Of a DNA stretch of 64,000 nucleotides, positions 43,957-54,700 are shown piece by piece. Positions within the stretch are counted from its first letter, which is position 1. Every line of letters begins with the position of its first letter. The DNA is from Ensifer adhaerens. Its GTDB lineage: Bacteria > Pseudomonadota > Alphaproteobacteria > Rhizobiales > Rhizobiaceae. Both the position numbers and the translations under genes were made by a program. The notes below the pieces were generated by a model. The model had not been told where the DNA came from. It searched no databases and worked only from the letters and a program-made list of their open reading frames with translations. The stretch covers positions 1 through 64,000 of the forward strand of contig NZ_PNFP01000026.1 of assembly GCF_002940685.1 (NCBI RefSeq), written 5' to 3'.

Positions 43957-45453
43957 CTAAGTCTGCGTTAGAAATCCAGCATGTTTTATCATTTTCCCAT
44001 ACTGGGTTATAATGGACTTCTCGTTCAATGACGAATTTGCAAATATCTTATCATACTCGTCTCGAATTTGCGCATGAGCCCAAATCACCCATGGCTGCCG
44101 ATCTTCTCTGGCGTGATATTGCGATTCCTCATGCATATAGGTGGGAACAGTTCTTCTAATAATATTCAGAAGGGTGTGAATGTAATGCGTAACTGCGGCA
44201 GTTTCTCCACCACCAACGTCGACGTTGATATCGTGAAACTTTTTAACTTCATTCCACAGCCATCCTGATTCTGTTAGATTTTCTATATCAACACCTTTGA
44301 TGTACCCGAATATAAGAGGATACATCACATACAGATGGATCTTGCAAACGGATGACCAGACAGTCGTCGTACTCATCAAAATATCGAGCGCCATTTGGAC
44401 TTCTCTGATACTCATGCCCATCCGGTTAGAGGCAAGAGCTAGAAAGGCGCGTGGTTCCTTTGTTTTTCCAGCGACATTCCATAATTCTTCTCTCGTTCCA
44501 CTCACGTCTAGCAACGCGTTAATGATCTGCCCGTTGTTTGCAGATGGCAGTGTATAAGTTCGGTTAAAAAACCTTTGAAGGTATCTCTGACTGTCAAACG
44601 AAGCTCCATATACTCCATTGATCGAATGAGCCAATTGCTTCGTATCAGTCGAGATTAAGAACACCACGTTATCAACGTCAAAGAGGTGCTTAATTCGTTC
44701 GAGCATTGCAATGGCGTATGGCGGTCTGCATCGGTCTAGTTCGTCAACGAAAATGAAAAGTGGAAGGGTTTTATCGAAGGTATTTTCGTAGACCTTGAGC
44801 ATCGCTGACATGCTATCTCTGAAGTTATCCAGACTTTCCTTGGCCTCAAGGAAGTCCATTATTCGTTTTTCAGCGAATGCATCGATGATTACGTCCGTCA
44901 CTTCGGTGAGTTGCGCCTCTGCACCTTCCGCTACCGTCGCCGCTGCTTCGGCATGCTCTGGGGCGTGCTTCTCTACGAGTTCTACTATTTCGTCGGCCGC
45001 TTCTCCAACCGCCCATCGAGCGCCGCGCTTAAGTCCGCCCTTGAGGCCCATCCAGAATATCTTTGCGGCATTCTTCTTGACGGCGCCCAGCGTTGCTTTG
45101 AAGGCGCCAATATCCGTTTTTTGGGATTGCGTCGCTGCACTAAAGTAGCACTCAATTTCACTTACTACGGCGGTGTACGGGTCGTCAGTGAAGTCACTTT
45201 TCCAAGCGTTAATGAAGACGGCGGGATGATCTTGTGACACTTGAGTGAAGAACCGTTCCATGAAGAACGTTTTTCCGAATCCCCACTCGGCTTCCACGTT
45301 AACGACGTAAGCGCCCTTGATCCCTGCTTTCTGTCGCTCTTGAACGCGACCGATGAGAAAGGCGCGTAAGTACTCGGCTTTCTCTCGCCGATCCAGTTTA
45401 TCGTCGGCCCAAATTTCAGCGATATCAGTCACTTTGGGTCTCCCAGCGGCCAC
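43957..45453 (-). CDS. KAP-family P-loop NTPase
   Basis: 498 residues. KAP features: VVNVEAEWGFGKTFFMERFF (Walker A), FINAWKSDFTDDPYTAVVSEI, a long insert with a Gly/Ala-rich hydrophobic patch (AAKIFWMGLKGGLKRGARWAVG), LFIFVDELDRCRPPYAIAMLERIKHLFDVDNVVFLISTDT (Walker B). KAP NTPases are often on mobile elements and several act in anti-phage defence. The GTG start is inferred. Base composition is clearly AT-richer than neighbouring genes, pointing to a different origin. No partner gene is evident; it may act alone. Confidence 0.85.
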   Translation of the reverse strand: MAAGRPKVTDIAEIWADDKLDRREKAEYLRAFLIGRVQERQKAGIKGAYVVNVEAEWGFGKTFFMERFFTQVSQDHPAVFINAWKSDFTDDPYTAVVSEIECYFSAATQSQKTDIGAFKATLGAVKKNAAKIFWMGLKGGLKRGARWAVGEAADEIVELVEKHAPEHAEAAATVAEGAEAQLTEVTDVIIDAFAEKRIMDFLEAKESLDNFRDSMSAMLKVYENTFDKTLPLFIFVDELDRCRPPYAIAMLERIKHLFDVDNVVFLISTDTKQLAHSINGVYGASFDSQRYLQRFFNRTYTLPSANNGQIINALLDVSGTREELWNVAGKTKEPRAFLALASNRMGMSIREVQMALDILMSTTTVWSSVCKIHLYVMYPLIFGYIKGVDIENLTESGWLWNEVKKFHDINVDVGGGETAAVTHYIHTLLNIIRRTVPTYMHEESQYHAREDRQPWVIWAHAQIRDEYDKIFANSSLNEKSIITQYGKMIKHAGFLTQT

Positions 45454-45662
45454 GTACTGAGATTACGGCTATATTCGTCGGAGAGTTGCAAGAGACTCGG
45501 GAGTCTAATCACAACCTGTAAAAGGGCCATCGATGGCGAGCTACCCGGTGGCAGCAATGACACCGGGGCGATGCTGAGTTTCCTCAGCTCTACAGGCCGG
45601 CTCCGGGCAATGAAGCTCGACCGGTGGAAAAGGCCTCCACGAAGAGCAGGAAGACAGCAAAA

Positions 45663-47006
45663 TCAGGCGCGGCTGACGAGACCAGTGCCTCCGCTTGCGA
45701 TCAGCGCCTCCCGTGCGGAACGAAACGCCTCTTGCAGCGCCTTCTGGCCACTCAGCCCCTCGAGCGCGTAGCTATTGAGAAACTGACGCCCAGCGAACAG
45801 CTTGCGATCGACCGGGCTCAGTTCGCATTCATCGCACACGGCCTGCCAGCGCTCAGCGATCGTTGCGACCTGATGTTCGATCAGTGCCGCGGCTTCCGCT
45901 TCCTTTAGGTGATAGTCCGGCGCGGCCGCAAGCAAGGTGGCCAGCCTGCTAGCGCGGCTTTCGCCCTTGATGAGCATAGCCTGGGTGGCTTCGTTACCGG
46001 TACGGGCTTGCGGGCAAATGTCGTAGGCCGGCGTCAAGGCCAGCAACTTGCCGTCCCAGAACGCTGCATGGTTGCGCGCATGATCGTCGGTGTTGGAGCA
46101 CAGCACGTTGAAGCACATCCGCCCGTAGAGCTCCCTGAGCATGTCCTTCGGATCACTGAAACGATGGCGGATCAGCTCGGCCAAGTCCTCGTACGAAGCA
46201 TAGAGGGCCAACGTTTCATCAAGACCCAACATGGTGAGGGCCGAGATCATTGCGCGCCTCGTCCAGCCATCTTTTGTGTGCGTGCGGTCGAATCGCTCGA
46301 TCAAGAGGACGTCCTTTTGGGCGGCGCGGGTCAACGAGACTGCCGCAGCGTTCAGGCCGCAGGCTGCCGCCAGCTTCATGGCGATGAATTCAGCTTTCAC
46401 GACGCTGTATGTGTCGCTGTTGGCCGGGAACTTGGCGATGAACTTCTTTGCACCGTCTTCGATCAGCGCCTTCGGTCGCGCGCCGCCTATGGCAGTACGG
46501 TGACTGAGAACCTGGTTGAGCGCCGGGGGCGAGGGGACGCCTTTTTCGATGAAAGCGGCTGCTTCCAGGAACTCGTCGAGGGAGGCTTGCGCGGCAAGGC
46601 GGGGGACGTACTCTGTGGACGACGCTTGGAAGTCGAAGGCGCCAATCCGGTCGGATCCCGACAGGAGCAGAAAGGTCAGTTCGCTGATTTCCGGCGGGCC
46701 GGCGGCGTCAGGCTTCTTGCCTGTCAGCCTATTGATGATGACGCGGCGACCCCAGGCATCGGGCGAGCCGTCGCGAATGCAGCTCGCCATGGATAGGCCG
46801 TCGATGGGCGCGATGACGCCCTCCCGAACTGGCAGTTCCGGTTCATAAATGGAAATGGCGTTCTCGCGGCGCCTGTAGCTGGCGCCGTAGGTGAAGAGCA
46901 ACTGCTCGCCGTCCTTATCGAGGCGGCCCGCGACCACCGGTTCCGTGGCGCCTGGCAGCCACATCCAGACAAAGGCTTGTCTAGCGTTTGCTCTAGAAAT
47001 CATCAT
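45663..47006 (-). CDS. hipA: HipA-family serine/threonine kinase toxin
   Basis: 447 residues. HipA-type features: VVAGRLDKDGEQLLFTYGASYR, SGSDRIGAFDFQ, the P-loop-like SHRTAIGGARPKALIEDG, KFIAKFPA, VLLIERFDRT, and the catalytic FNVLCSNTDDHARNHAAFWDGKLLALTPAYDICP (N-T-D-D-H-x-x-N and D). HipA kinases phosphorylate tRNA synthetases to cause growth arrest or persistence; the target here is unknown. It overlaps the upstream antitoxin-like gene by 14 bases. Confidence 0.93.
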   Translation of the reverse strand: MMISRANARQAFVWMWLPGATEPVVAGRLDKDGEQLLFTYGASYRRRENAISIYEPELPVREGVIAPIDGLSMASCIRDGSPDAWGRRVIINRLTGKKPDAAGPPEISELTFLLLSGSDRIGAFDFQASSTEYVPRLAAQASLDEFLEAAAFIEKGVPSPPALNQVLSHRTAIGGARPKALIEDGAKKFIAKFPANSDTYSVVKAEFIAMKLAAACGLNAAAVSLTRAAQKDVLLIERFDRTHTKDGWTRRAMISALTMLGLDETLALYASYEDLAELIRHRFSDPKDMLRELYGRMCFNVLCSNTDDHARNHAAFWDGKLLALTPAYDICPQARTGNEATQAMLIKGESRASRLATLLAAAPDYHLKEAEAAALIEHQVATIAERWQAVCDECELSPVDRKLFAGRQFLNSYALEGLSGQKALQEAFRSAREALIASGGTGLVSRA

Positions 47007-47346
47007 CGACCTTCTTCTGCCTCTGGCGGACGCTCTTGGGCAGCAGGGTGAGTTTTTCGTCGAGGTGGGCGTTGTGAAGTTGTAGGATTCGCTCGTCGTA
47101 TTCGAACAGGCGCACGCCGACGAGCGAGGATACTTCGAAGACGATCCCTATCTCCGGCCCCGGCGCACCCTTTTCGATGCTGGATAGCGTTGTCCGGCTG
47201 ATGCCCGCGCGGTCAGCCAGTTCCTGGGCGGTAAGGCCGCGCTCGGCTCGTCCGATGCGGATCAGCTTGCCGAGCATGACGAGCGCTTGGCGCGTGACTC
47301 TTGAATAGCTTCTCTGACGTGGCATGTTTATAACCGCATTGTCCAT
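46993..47346 (-). CDS. hipB: HipB-like XRE antitoxin
   Basis: 117 residues with a helix-turn-helix: LGKLIRIGRAERGLTAQELADRAGISRTTLSSIEKG. It precedes and overlaps hipA, as antitoxin/repressor genes do. The C-terminal part (FEYDERILQLHNAHLDEKLTLLPKSVRQRQKK) would contact HipA or DNA. The start at 47346 has no strong ribosome-binding site; 47325 is an alternative. Confidence 0.88.
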   Translation of the reverse strand: MDNAVINMPRQRSYSRVTRQALVMLGKLIRIGRAERGLTAQELADRAGISRTTLSSIEKGAPGPEIGIVFEVSSLVGVRLFEYDERILQLHNAHLDEKLTLLPKSVRQRQKKVDDDF

Positions 47347-47582
47347 TTGGTTGCACGTAAATGAGGATAGTGTACAATACTTTGTTCATCTGACGGCTCC
47401 AAATACAGCACCTCAGTTAGATGAACGTGAGATTTATTGACAGAATTTGAGCCCGGCAGCGAAGTTGCCGCTAATTGGCAGCTCGGTAATATCGCATGGA
47501 GGGAACGTGCCGCGCCAGATCTGCGAGGATCGGGCTTCGGCAGCGGGCTGTTTAGTAGGTGGATCGTTCGTTGATCGGTGGT

Positions 47583-47894
47583 TCAACAAGCAGGCGCGTG
47601 TCCAAAACGCTCAGCTCGTACTTTGCAGGGCAACTGAAAATTGCCACGCCATATGCCGCGATTGGATGAACGGGCTATCCGCTCGGCGTCCGCATAAGCC
47701 CCACGACTGTACCGAGCCCAGTCTAAACCGTTGCCGCTTTCAACCAGCCATCGGTTTACTTCACTGCCATCGGTTCGAAAGCAAACTCCGACGAACCGCT
47801 GGTACCGATCGCGCTCTATAATGTCGCAGCGGATCGGCCGTGAAGTGGCAAGAAATCGATCAAGCGAGGTAACACTTCTGCTTCTGTGCTTCTG
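47583..47894 (-). pseudogene. C-terminal remnant of a staphylococcal-nuclease-like protein
   Basis: The open stretch has no start codon but encodes SLDRFLATSRPIRCDIIERD, then RYQRFVGVCFRTDGSEVNRWLV, ALDWxRYS-like GLDWARYSRGAYADAERIARSSNRGIW, and stops TGA at 47583. This is the C-terminal half of an SNase (thermonuclease) domain, with catalytic R/E-type residues (RDRYQR). The N-terminal half with the DGDT motif is missing. The region 47895-48186 upstream shows no clear gene. Confidence 0.82.
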
Positions 47895-48186
47895 TCATTG
47901 AAGCTGATCACGGATTGCTTCGCCGTGTAGCCGGGTCCCATGGGATCGGAGGTGACCACATCGACGTTGCCCGGTCGCTCGCGCGACCGGGCAAGTGACG
48001 CGCGCCCAGGTGACGCATCTCGATTGGCAACAGGATGCTTGTTTTTGCCCAGATCCACGACGACGTTTCGCCCGGCCATTAATCCAGGGCAACGCTCAGC
48101 GAGACGCGGCTTGCCTTCTCGGTTTTTGCAAGCTGCGGAGCGCCAACCTCGTATAGCAGATCCCTCCAGTGCGTTCGTGGAACGCT

Positions 48187-48456
48187 TCAATCCGGTTGCC
48201 CCACAACGCGAGGCCGCCGGACCAGTGCAACTCCCGGCCCCCGCTCCGCCGCCCCGTCTATAAAGGCCACACCGCCGGCTTCCAGCGCGGCCCGCACCTT
48301 CTCGATCGACTCGACGAGGACGTTGCCTTCGCACTTTTCGATGCGCACGACGATTTGTCGGCTAACGCCGGCTAAACCCGCCAATTCCTCCTGGCTCAGT
48401 CCAAGTAGCGCGCGACCCGCCCTCAGGACGACCATGATCTCCAACGTCGAATCCAT
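48187..48456 (-). CDS. XRE-family regulator divergent from the STAND gene
   Basis: 89 residues: VVLRAGRALLGLSQEELAGLAGVSRQIVVRIEKCEGNVLVESIEKVRAALEAGGVAFIDG is a typical short XRE (Cro/CI-type) protein. Start ATG 48456. It is divergent from the giant NTPase gene (254 bases between starts), so it may repress that gene or itself. That link is by position only. Confidence 0.82.
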   Translation of the reverse strand: MDSTLEIMVVLRAGRALLGLSQEELAGLAGVSRQIVVRIEKCEGNVLVESIEKVRAALEAGGVAFIDGAAERGPGVALVRRPRVVGQPD

Positions 48457-48709
48457 AGACGTATGGAGATGACAATCGGGCAAATTGTCAACAATTAGCG
48501 CAAGGATTCGTCCTGTGGACCTGGACATTAAACATCGGCACTGTCGCGCTCGCATGCACTGTGCGCTGCTCGTTCAGAGTCATCCCTTCTGTGTACATAC
48601 GAGAGAATCGAAACATTGAACGTTGTGCCACAATACCACGCACCTTAAGTTGCAAGGGCGAATGAATCGGTAATCGACCGAGTTCCTCGGCAAGAACGGA
48701 GCGTGGACA

Positions 48710-51700
48710 TTGGCATCGAGACAGGCCGCCGACTATGGCGGTGCTCGCGGATCGAATGCGGGTGATCAATTTCACGAACTTTGGGCGCTTCAGCAAATCC
48801 TTGGACTCCTGAAACCAAAGAGCACGCTAGCGGCGGTTACAATCGAAGGAATTCAGTATGCGGAGCCTCCGACAACAGTCGACGCCCCCACCTGGGACGG
48901 CGTCGACTGCGCTCTCTTCCATGGCCATCCATCGCTCGACCGTGCCGACCGCGTCGAGCTGGTTCAACTGAAATACTCGGGATCGTCTCCTGACCTTCAC
49001 TGGACGATTGCCCGCCTCGCTGCCAACACCAAGAAGACGGGAAACAACTCCGTAATTCGGAGACTCGCCAACGATTTTGCGGCTGCGCGCGCGCGCATGA
49101 AACCTGGCGCTGAGCTTGTGGTGAGGCTTGTCAGCAACCAGCCGGCCGGATCGGACGTACGCAACCTTCTGGCCCACGCAGACTCCACCGCGCAATCTGA
49201 GAACCGGCGAAAAGTTCAACAAGCCACCGGACTTAAAGATGAAGAATTTGACAAGTTTCTAAGCAGCCTGGATGTCGGCGGCTGCGGATCATTTTCGCGC
49301 TTCGCACTCAACGAAGCGGTGGCCGGAGAGGTTATTTCTCTGTTAGGCGACGACGTCCGCGGCGAGATCGAGCATCTTCAAAGCCAAGTTCGAACCCTGA
49401 TGCTTCCGGAACGCTCCCGAGAAGTCGTCGACGAACGAAAGCTCCTCGTGTGGTTCGGACTCGGAGGGCGCAAGGGCTTGTTTCCTTGCCCGCCTGCCAT
49501 CGAGATCCCCGAAATGTCGATAGAGCGGGTCGGGACAGACGAGGTTCTTAGCCAACTCGATAGGGGAATGAGGATCGTTGTGCTGCATGGCGACGGCGGC
49601 TGCGGGAAGACGACGTTAACTCAGCAGCTTCCGCCAAAGCTTCCCTTTGGCTCGATCGCCGTGACCTTCGACTGTTATGGGGCCGGAAGCTACATGCATT
49701 CGGAGGATAAGCGGCATCTTTCCGAGCGCGCGCTCCTGCAGATTATCAACGATGTCGCGGTTGCTATCGATCTTCCCCTTTTGCTGCCAAGAAGCGGGTC
49801 ACACCCGGTGACGATCGAGACTTTCCTCCAGCGGATGACGATAGCCGGAAAGGCGCTCGAGCTCGCCTCGCCTGGGGCAATCCTGCTAGTCATCATCGAC
49901 GCGGCGGACAATGCCGTTACGGCGGCTGCAGCGGCCGTGCCTGTGGTTCGCCCCTTCATTCACGACATTGCCGAGGCGGACCTTTCCAAGCTTCCCGGAA
50001 ACGTCCGCTTTGTGGTTTCTGCGCGAACAGCAAGAAAAGAGGGGCTGGGCTTTCCGCACACGACTGCGGAGGTTTTATGCCCTCCGTTCTCGGCAGCGGA
50101 GACGGGCATACATTTAAGAACCGTCTTCCCAGAGGCATCCGACACTTCCATCGCGTCGTTTCATGACCTCTCGGGAGGCATTCCTCGAGTCCAGTCCTAT
50201 GCCTTGAAGGCTTCTGAGGGCAGCTTCGATGATCTGTTCACCTCGTTGCTTCCCAACGGTCGGTCCTTGGCCCAGGTCCTCGACGCATCGTTTTCCCACG
50301 CCTTGGCCAAACTTGGACGGCAGGCGGAACTGGACAACTTGACGGCCGCCCTTGCATTCCTGCCAATGCCGGCGACCGTGGTTGCCGTGGCTGCCGTAGC
50401 CGGTACAAGCGAACAGCTCGTTCGGGATTTTGCGGCAGATCTCGCTCCTGGCATTCGCCTCAGCGGTTATGAACTGACCGTCTCGGACGAAGATTTTGAA
50501 GACCATATTGCTACACGCAGCAAGCACGCTCGTTCGGAGACGATCGCACGGATCGCCAATCACTTCCGGGAAAACTATCGCGGAGACCGCTACGCCAGCA
50601 CCTATGTAGTGGACTTCTTGTTGAGCGCCGGTCGCGTGGCCGACATTTTCGTCATTCTTGAAACGGACCGCAACGTAGCCGCTGTTGGAGACCCACTCCT
50701 TCGCCGCGAAATTCAGCTACGGCGCCTTACAATCGCTTTAGCAACCTGCCGCGACGTTGACGACAAGGTCAAGGCTGTGCAGACGGTTCTGATCGGCGCC
50801 GAAGCCCAGCACGATGAAAGTGCGTTCTTTAATCTAGTCGACCGTGAACTCGATCTGTCCGTCGAGTTCAGCGGGCCATCGCTGATAAGACGCACACTGC
50901 TGGATCGTGATCGCGCGCACATGCACGGATCGGTGCTTTCACATTGCGCGCTCAGTGCAAGCCTGAAGGGCGATCGCACCGGGGTATTTCATTTCCTCCG
51001 GATGTACGACGCGTGGTTGGCTAAGCGACCACGACGAGAAGACGGTTACGTTCGCGGATCACGGAACGAGCACTGGAAAGTTGACGATAATGATATTGCG
51101 GCGTGCATAGAGGCGGTTTTCCGAGTGGCCGGCGCGAACGCCGCCAATCGCGAACTCGATCGCTGGTCCCCGCGGTCCGCCAGGCTTCGTATCGCGCTTC
51201 TTGTGATTCCGCGCCTCATCGCCGATGGATACGGCCAAGAGCTGATGGATTTCGCGAATGCCTTTTCGCCGCGTGGGCCATGGCGATTGCTGGTCACGGT
51301 TCCCTTGGCGTTGGCGGGGTTCGACGTTGACTCGAGAATGCTTGCTTCAGACCTTGGCAAGCTGCGCAAGATATTTATGCCTGGAAGAGACCTAGGTAGT
51401 GCCTCTGCGTCCTTCAGTTGGACGGCCGAGTGGCTTCGACTTCTCTTAACAGCCATGGAAATTCTATTCGTAGCCGGCGGCCACGCCGAAGTTCTACAAC
51501 GGGCCGTCGGCCTCCTTCTTCGCGCAGTGACCAACGATGTCGCAGCACTTTACCCGTCGGATCCGAACCGCGTCGACGCCGTTATGCGCTTGTGGATTTT
51601 ACGTGAAAGCGTCGCCGGCAGAACGATCGACAAGCAAACCTTTCTCGCATTCGCCAACCAGATCGGCCCGCGACTTGAGAACAAGACAGCCTCAACGAAG

Positions 51701-54700
51701 CGCAATCGCAAAAGTGCCGCGACCGAAGATTACGAGGCTAAACAAGAACGAGAAAAGCGAAGCCGCAAACTATCGGCTGTCTTTGACGTCTACCGGCGTC
51801 GCATCGGCGTCATGCATAACGCGGCCAAGGCGTCCCTTGACGCTGAAGACCTGCAAGGGCTCGGCAACTTGGTCGAGCCCCATGAGATTGATCTCGATTA
51901 CGACGCCAATTACGCACGTCGAGCTATAGCCCGTAGCATTTCCGACCTGCTTTTCCTCACAGGGATATCGATCGCGGATCTATGTGACGCCACGCTTCGT
52001 TCGGCGGCGAAGAAGTTCGGCACATACCAGGATCGTGATGTCTCAATCTTATCAGCCTTTCGCTTACGTGTAGAATTTCACGCTGCTTTGCTGAAAAAGA
52101 TCGGTGACGCGGCGGAAGAGATCACGCAACGCCGCACGCGCGCCACGGAGAAGATGACAGAGCTTGTTGCCCTCGCTCGCTTCGTATTCCCGTTAAGCAG
52201 ACCGGATGCCGAAGTCTTTTTCAACGACGCGGTCGACATTGCAAAGGAGATAGATGAGGAGGCCATTGACCAGATAGACTTTCTTGCACGGGCCGCGGTT
52301 GCGGCACGGGCGTCGAGCGAACCTGGCGATGCCGAAGCTGCGTCGAAGCTGGCAGTCTTCGCAGCGGCGGCGTCGATCAGATTGGAGGGCCACGACGACT
52401 TTAGTTGGGACGATGTCCTTCGCGGCCTGGTACACGTCCATTCCGCCACCGCCTTCGCCTGTACCGGCCGGTGGATGGACGACGGTACAGCCATGTTGCG
52501 TGACACGCTGTTGCCATTGCTTCTTGAATCCCTGTCGATCAACGACATTTCGCAGGGCCGTGCGGCAGCTCTTTCGTTGTTGGTTGCTGGCCCTAACACC
52601 GCATTCTTGGAAACTCTTGCGCGCGGCACAAATACAGCAGCGAACGACGACAAGCTTGTTGAAGAACTGGCCCGAGCCATTCTCCTTAGCGACGGGCAGG
52701 GCGCACGCATCAACCGCGCGAGAACGCTTCTCAACGTAGTTGGCGAGCGGGTGGATGGACCTTGGCTAGCTCAGGTTCGGAAAATGATATCCTTCGACGC
52801 CACCAAGCCGGATCGAAAGGTCGTGGAGACGCCGAAAGACCCTGTTGCCGATCTGGTGTTGGGGGTGGCTAGCCCAGCCAACAGCCAACAATTCACGCCC
52901 ACCAGTGGATCCACTTGGCGGGTAGCCCTTGAGAATGAAATTCAAAATAGATCAAGAACCGCAGAGTACACCTTTCCCGGCACCATTCTGAGGGGAATTA
53001 GTAAAAGACTTCGATCTCCGGCGGATCGAGTTCCCTTTCTTGATGCTATGACGTCGATCGATGAGGAGATCGCCAGCGCGTTTGATTGGTCGCAGCTTCT
53101 CTCGGATCTGCTCGAAAATTGGAAGGACACCCCTTCCGTCCAACGTTGGTGTCGGGACAGGCTTCCGGGCGTAATCTCGGAGCATTTGTCTGTGTTCAGT
53201 CGGTACCTACGGCATGGCCAAAGCAATCTCGATCAGCTTCTTGCATTCGCGCGTGTCGACACGGACTGCGGAGCATCGGTTCTCCTCGATGGCATTGCCG
53301 AATCTGGAATGGTTATGGGAAGCGGTGCGCTCTTCGGTCTCGCCTCTCGTCTCGTAGCGATGATGGAGGGCGGCGATGCAAAACGCATACTTGACTGGTA
53401 TCTCGACCGCCTCTTCTCCCGCTTACCGAAGGATGACCGGGAATCATTGCGGCCTGTCGACGTTCCGTCGTCCATCGCTGAGGCACTCCCTCGTTTCCTG
53501 TACGCGTTGCTATCCGACATCGATACTCGCGTAAGATGGCGAGCCGCGCACGCGGTTCGATCTCTTGCCCGCTTGGGAGATACGACCGTACTGAGGGACT
53601 TGTTCTGCGAGCATGGCAAAGACGTCGACCAAGCCTTTCGGGATCCGAATTCTCCCTTCTACGGACTGGGTGCGCGTCTCTGGCTAGCGTTGATCGCGTA
53701 TCGGTTGAGTGACGAAAGCCCCGCCGCTCTTGTCGCCGCTAAGGACTTTCTTCTCGTGGCCGCTCTGGACCCGGAGCTTCCGCACGTAGTTGTTCGCGAA
53801 TACGCAAAGCGTGCATTGTTGCTGGCCTCGGACAGAGGCGCAATCACGCTGTCCGAGTATGAAAACCGCCTGCTCGTTGAGCTCAATGTGCCGAAAAAGC
53901 GTGTGCAAGCAGCGGAGACCAACCGCGTCTTTGAGCGGCGCGAGGATCGAGGGTCGCGTCGGTTCAGTTTCGACGAAACGGACACAATACCGTATTGGTA
54001 CAGCGACCTTTTCAGCATGTTCCCCGAGATTCCCGCCGCAGAAATTCTCTCCATGGCCGAACGGTGGATCCTCGACGTGTGGAAAGCTCCGACCGACATC
54101 TACAAATGGGTGAAAGAGCCTCGTCGCGACCGCCGGCTGAGCGACCACAGCTATGATCTTTGGGCCCATCGCCACGGATCTCTTCCGACTGTCGAGCGCT
54201 ACAGCACCTATCTGGAGTGGCACGCCATGCTCTGCGTCGCCGGCGAACTTCTTCAAACGTCGGCTGTGGCAAAGGAAGAGTCCGGCGAAGATCGATTTGC
54301 CGACTGGCTGAAAGACTTCCTTCCGACTCACCCCCCGCTGTGGCTTTCTGACCTGCGAGGACCAACGCCGCTAATTCCCGAACTATGGTGGCTGGATGAT
54401 CGAAAGGACGCGCGCTGGTTTGGTCACGTCCGCAACAGCGAGTACATCGAAGCGCTGGGCCTTTTCGGGGCAGCTCCCGAAGGATGGATCGTTGCGGGGG
54501 CGAGTGTGTCGAACGATCACCCGACCCGAGAGCAACACCTAAGGATCCACTCAGCTCTCGTTTCACCGGAGACCGCAGCAGCGCTAACCAGGGCGCTTCA
54601 ATCAGTTCGTGACCCATGGGACTTTCGAATACCCGACGAGGACGATGACGAAATCGACCAGCCCCCCTATCGCATGACCGGTTGGTTGGCTTCATTGAGG

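Noticed and set aside
48483-48497. AATTGTCAACAATTA also found at 1564-1578, as a possible island-wide operator
   Set aside because: Two copies of a short self-complementary AT-rich word, one of which may simply be part of a -35 region upstream of the XRE gene; not enough to claim a regulon.
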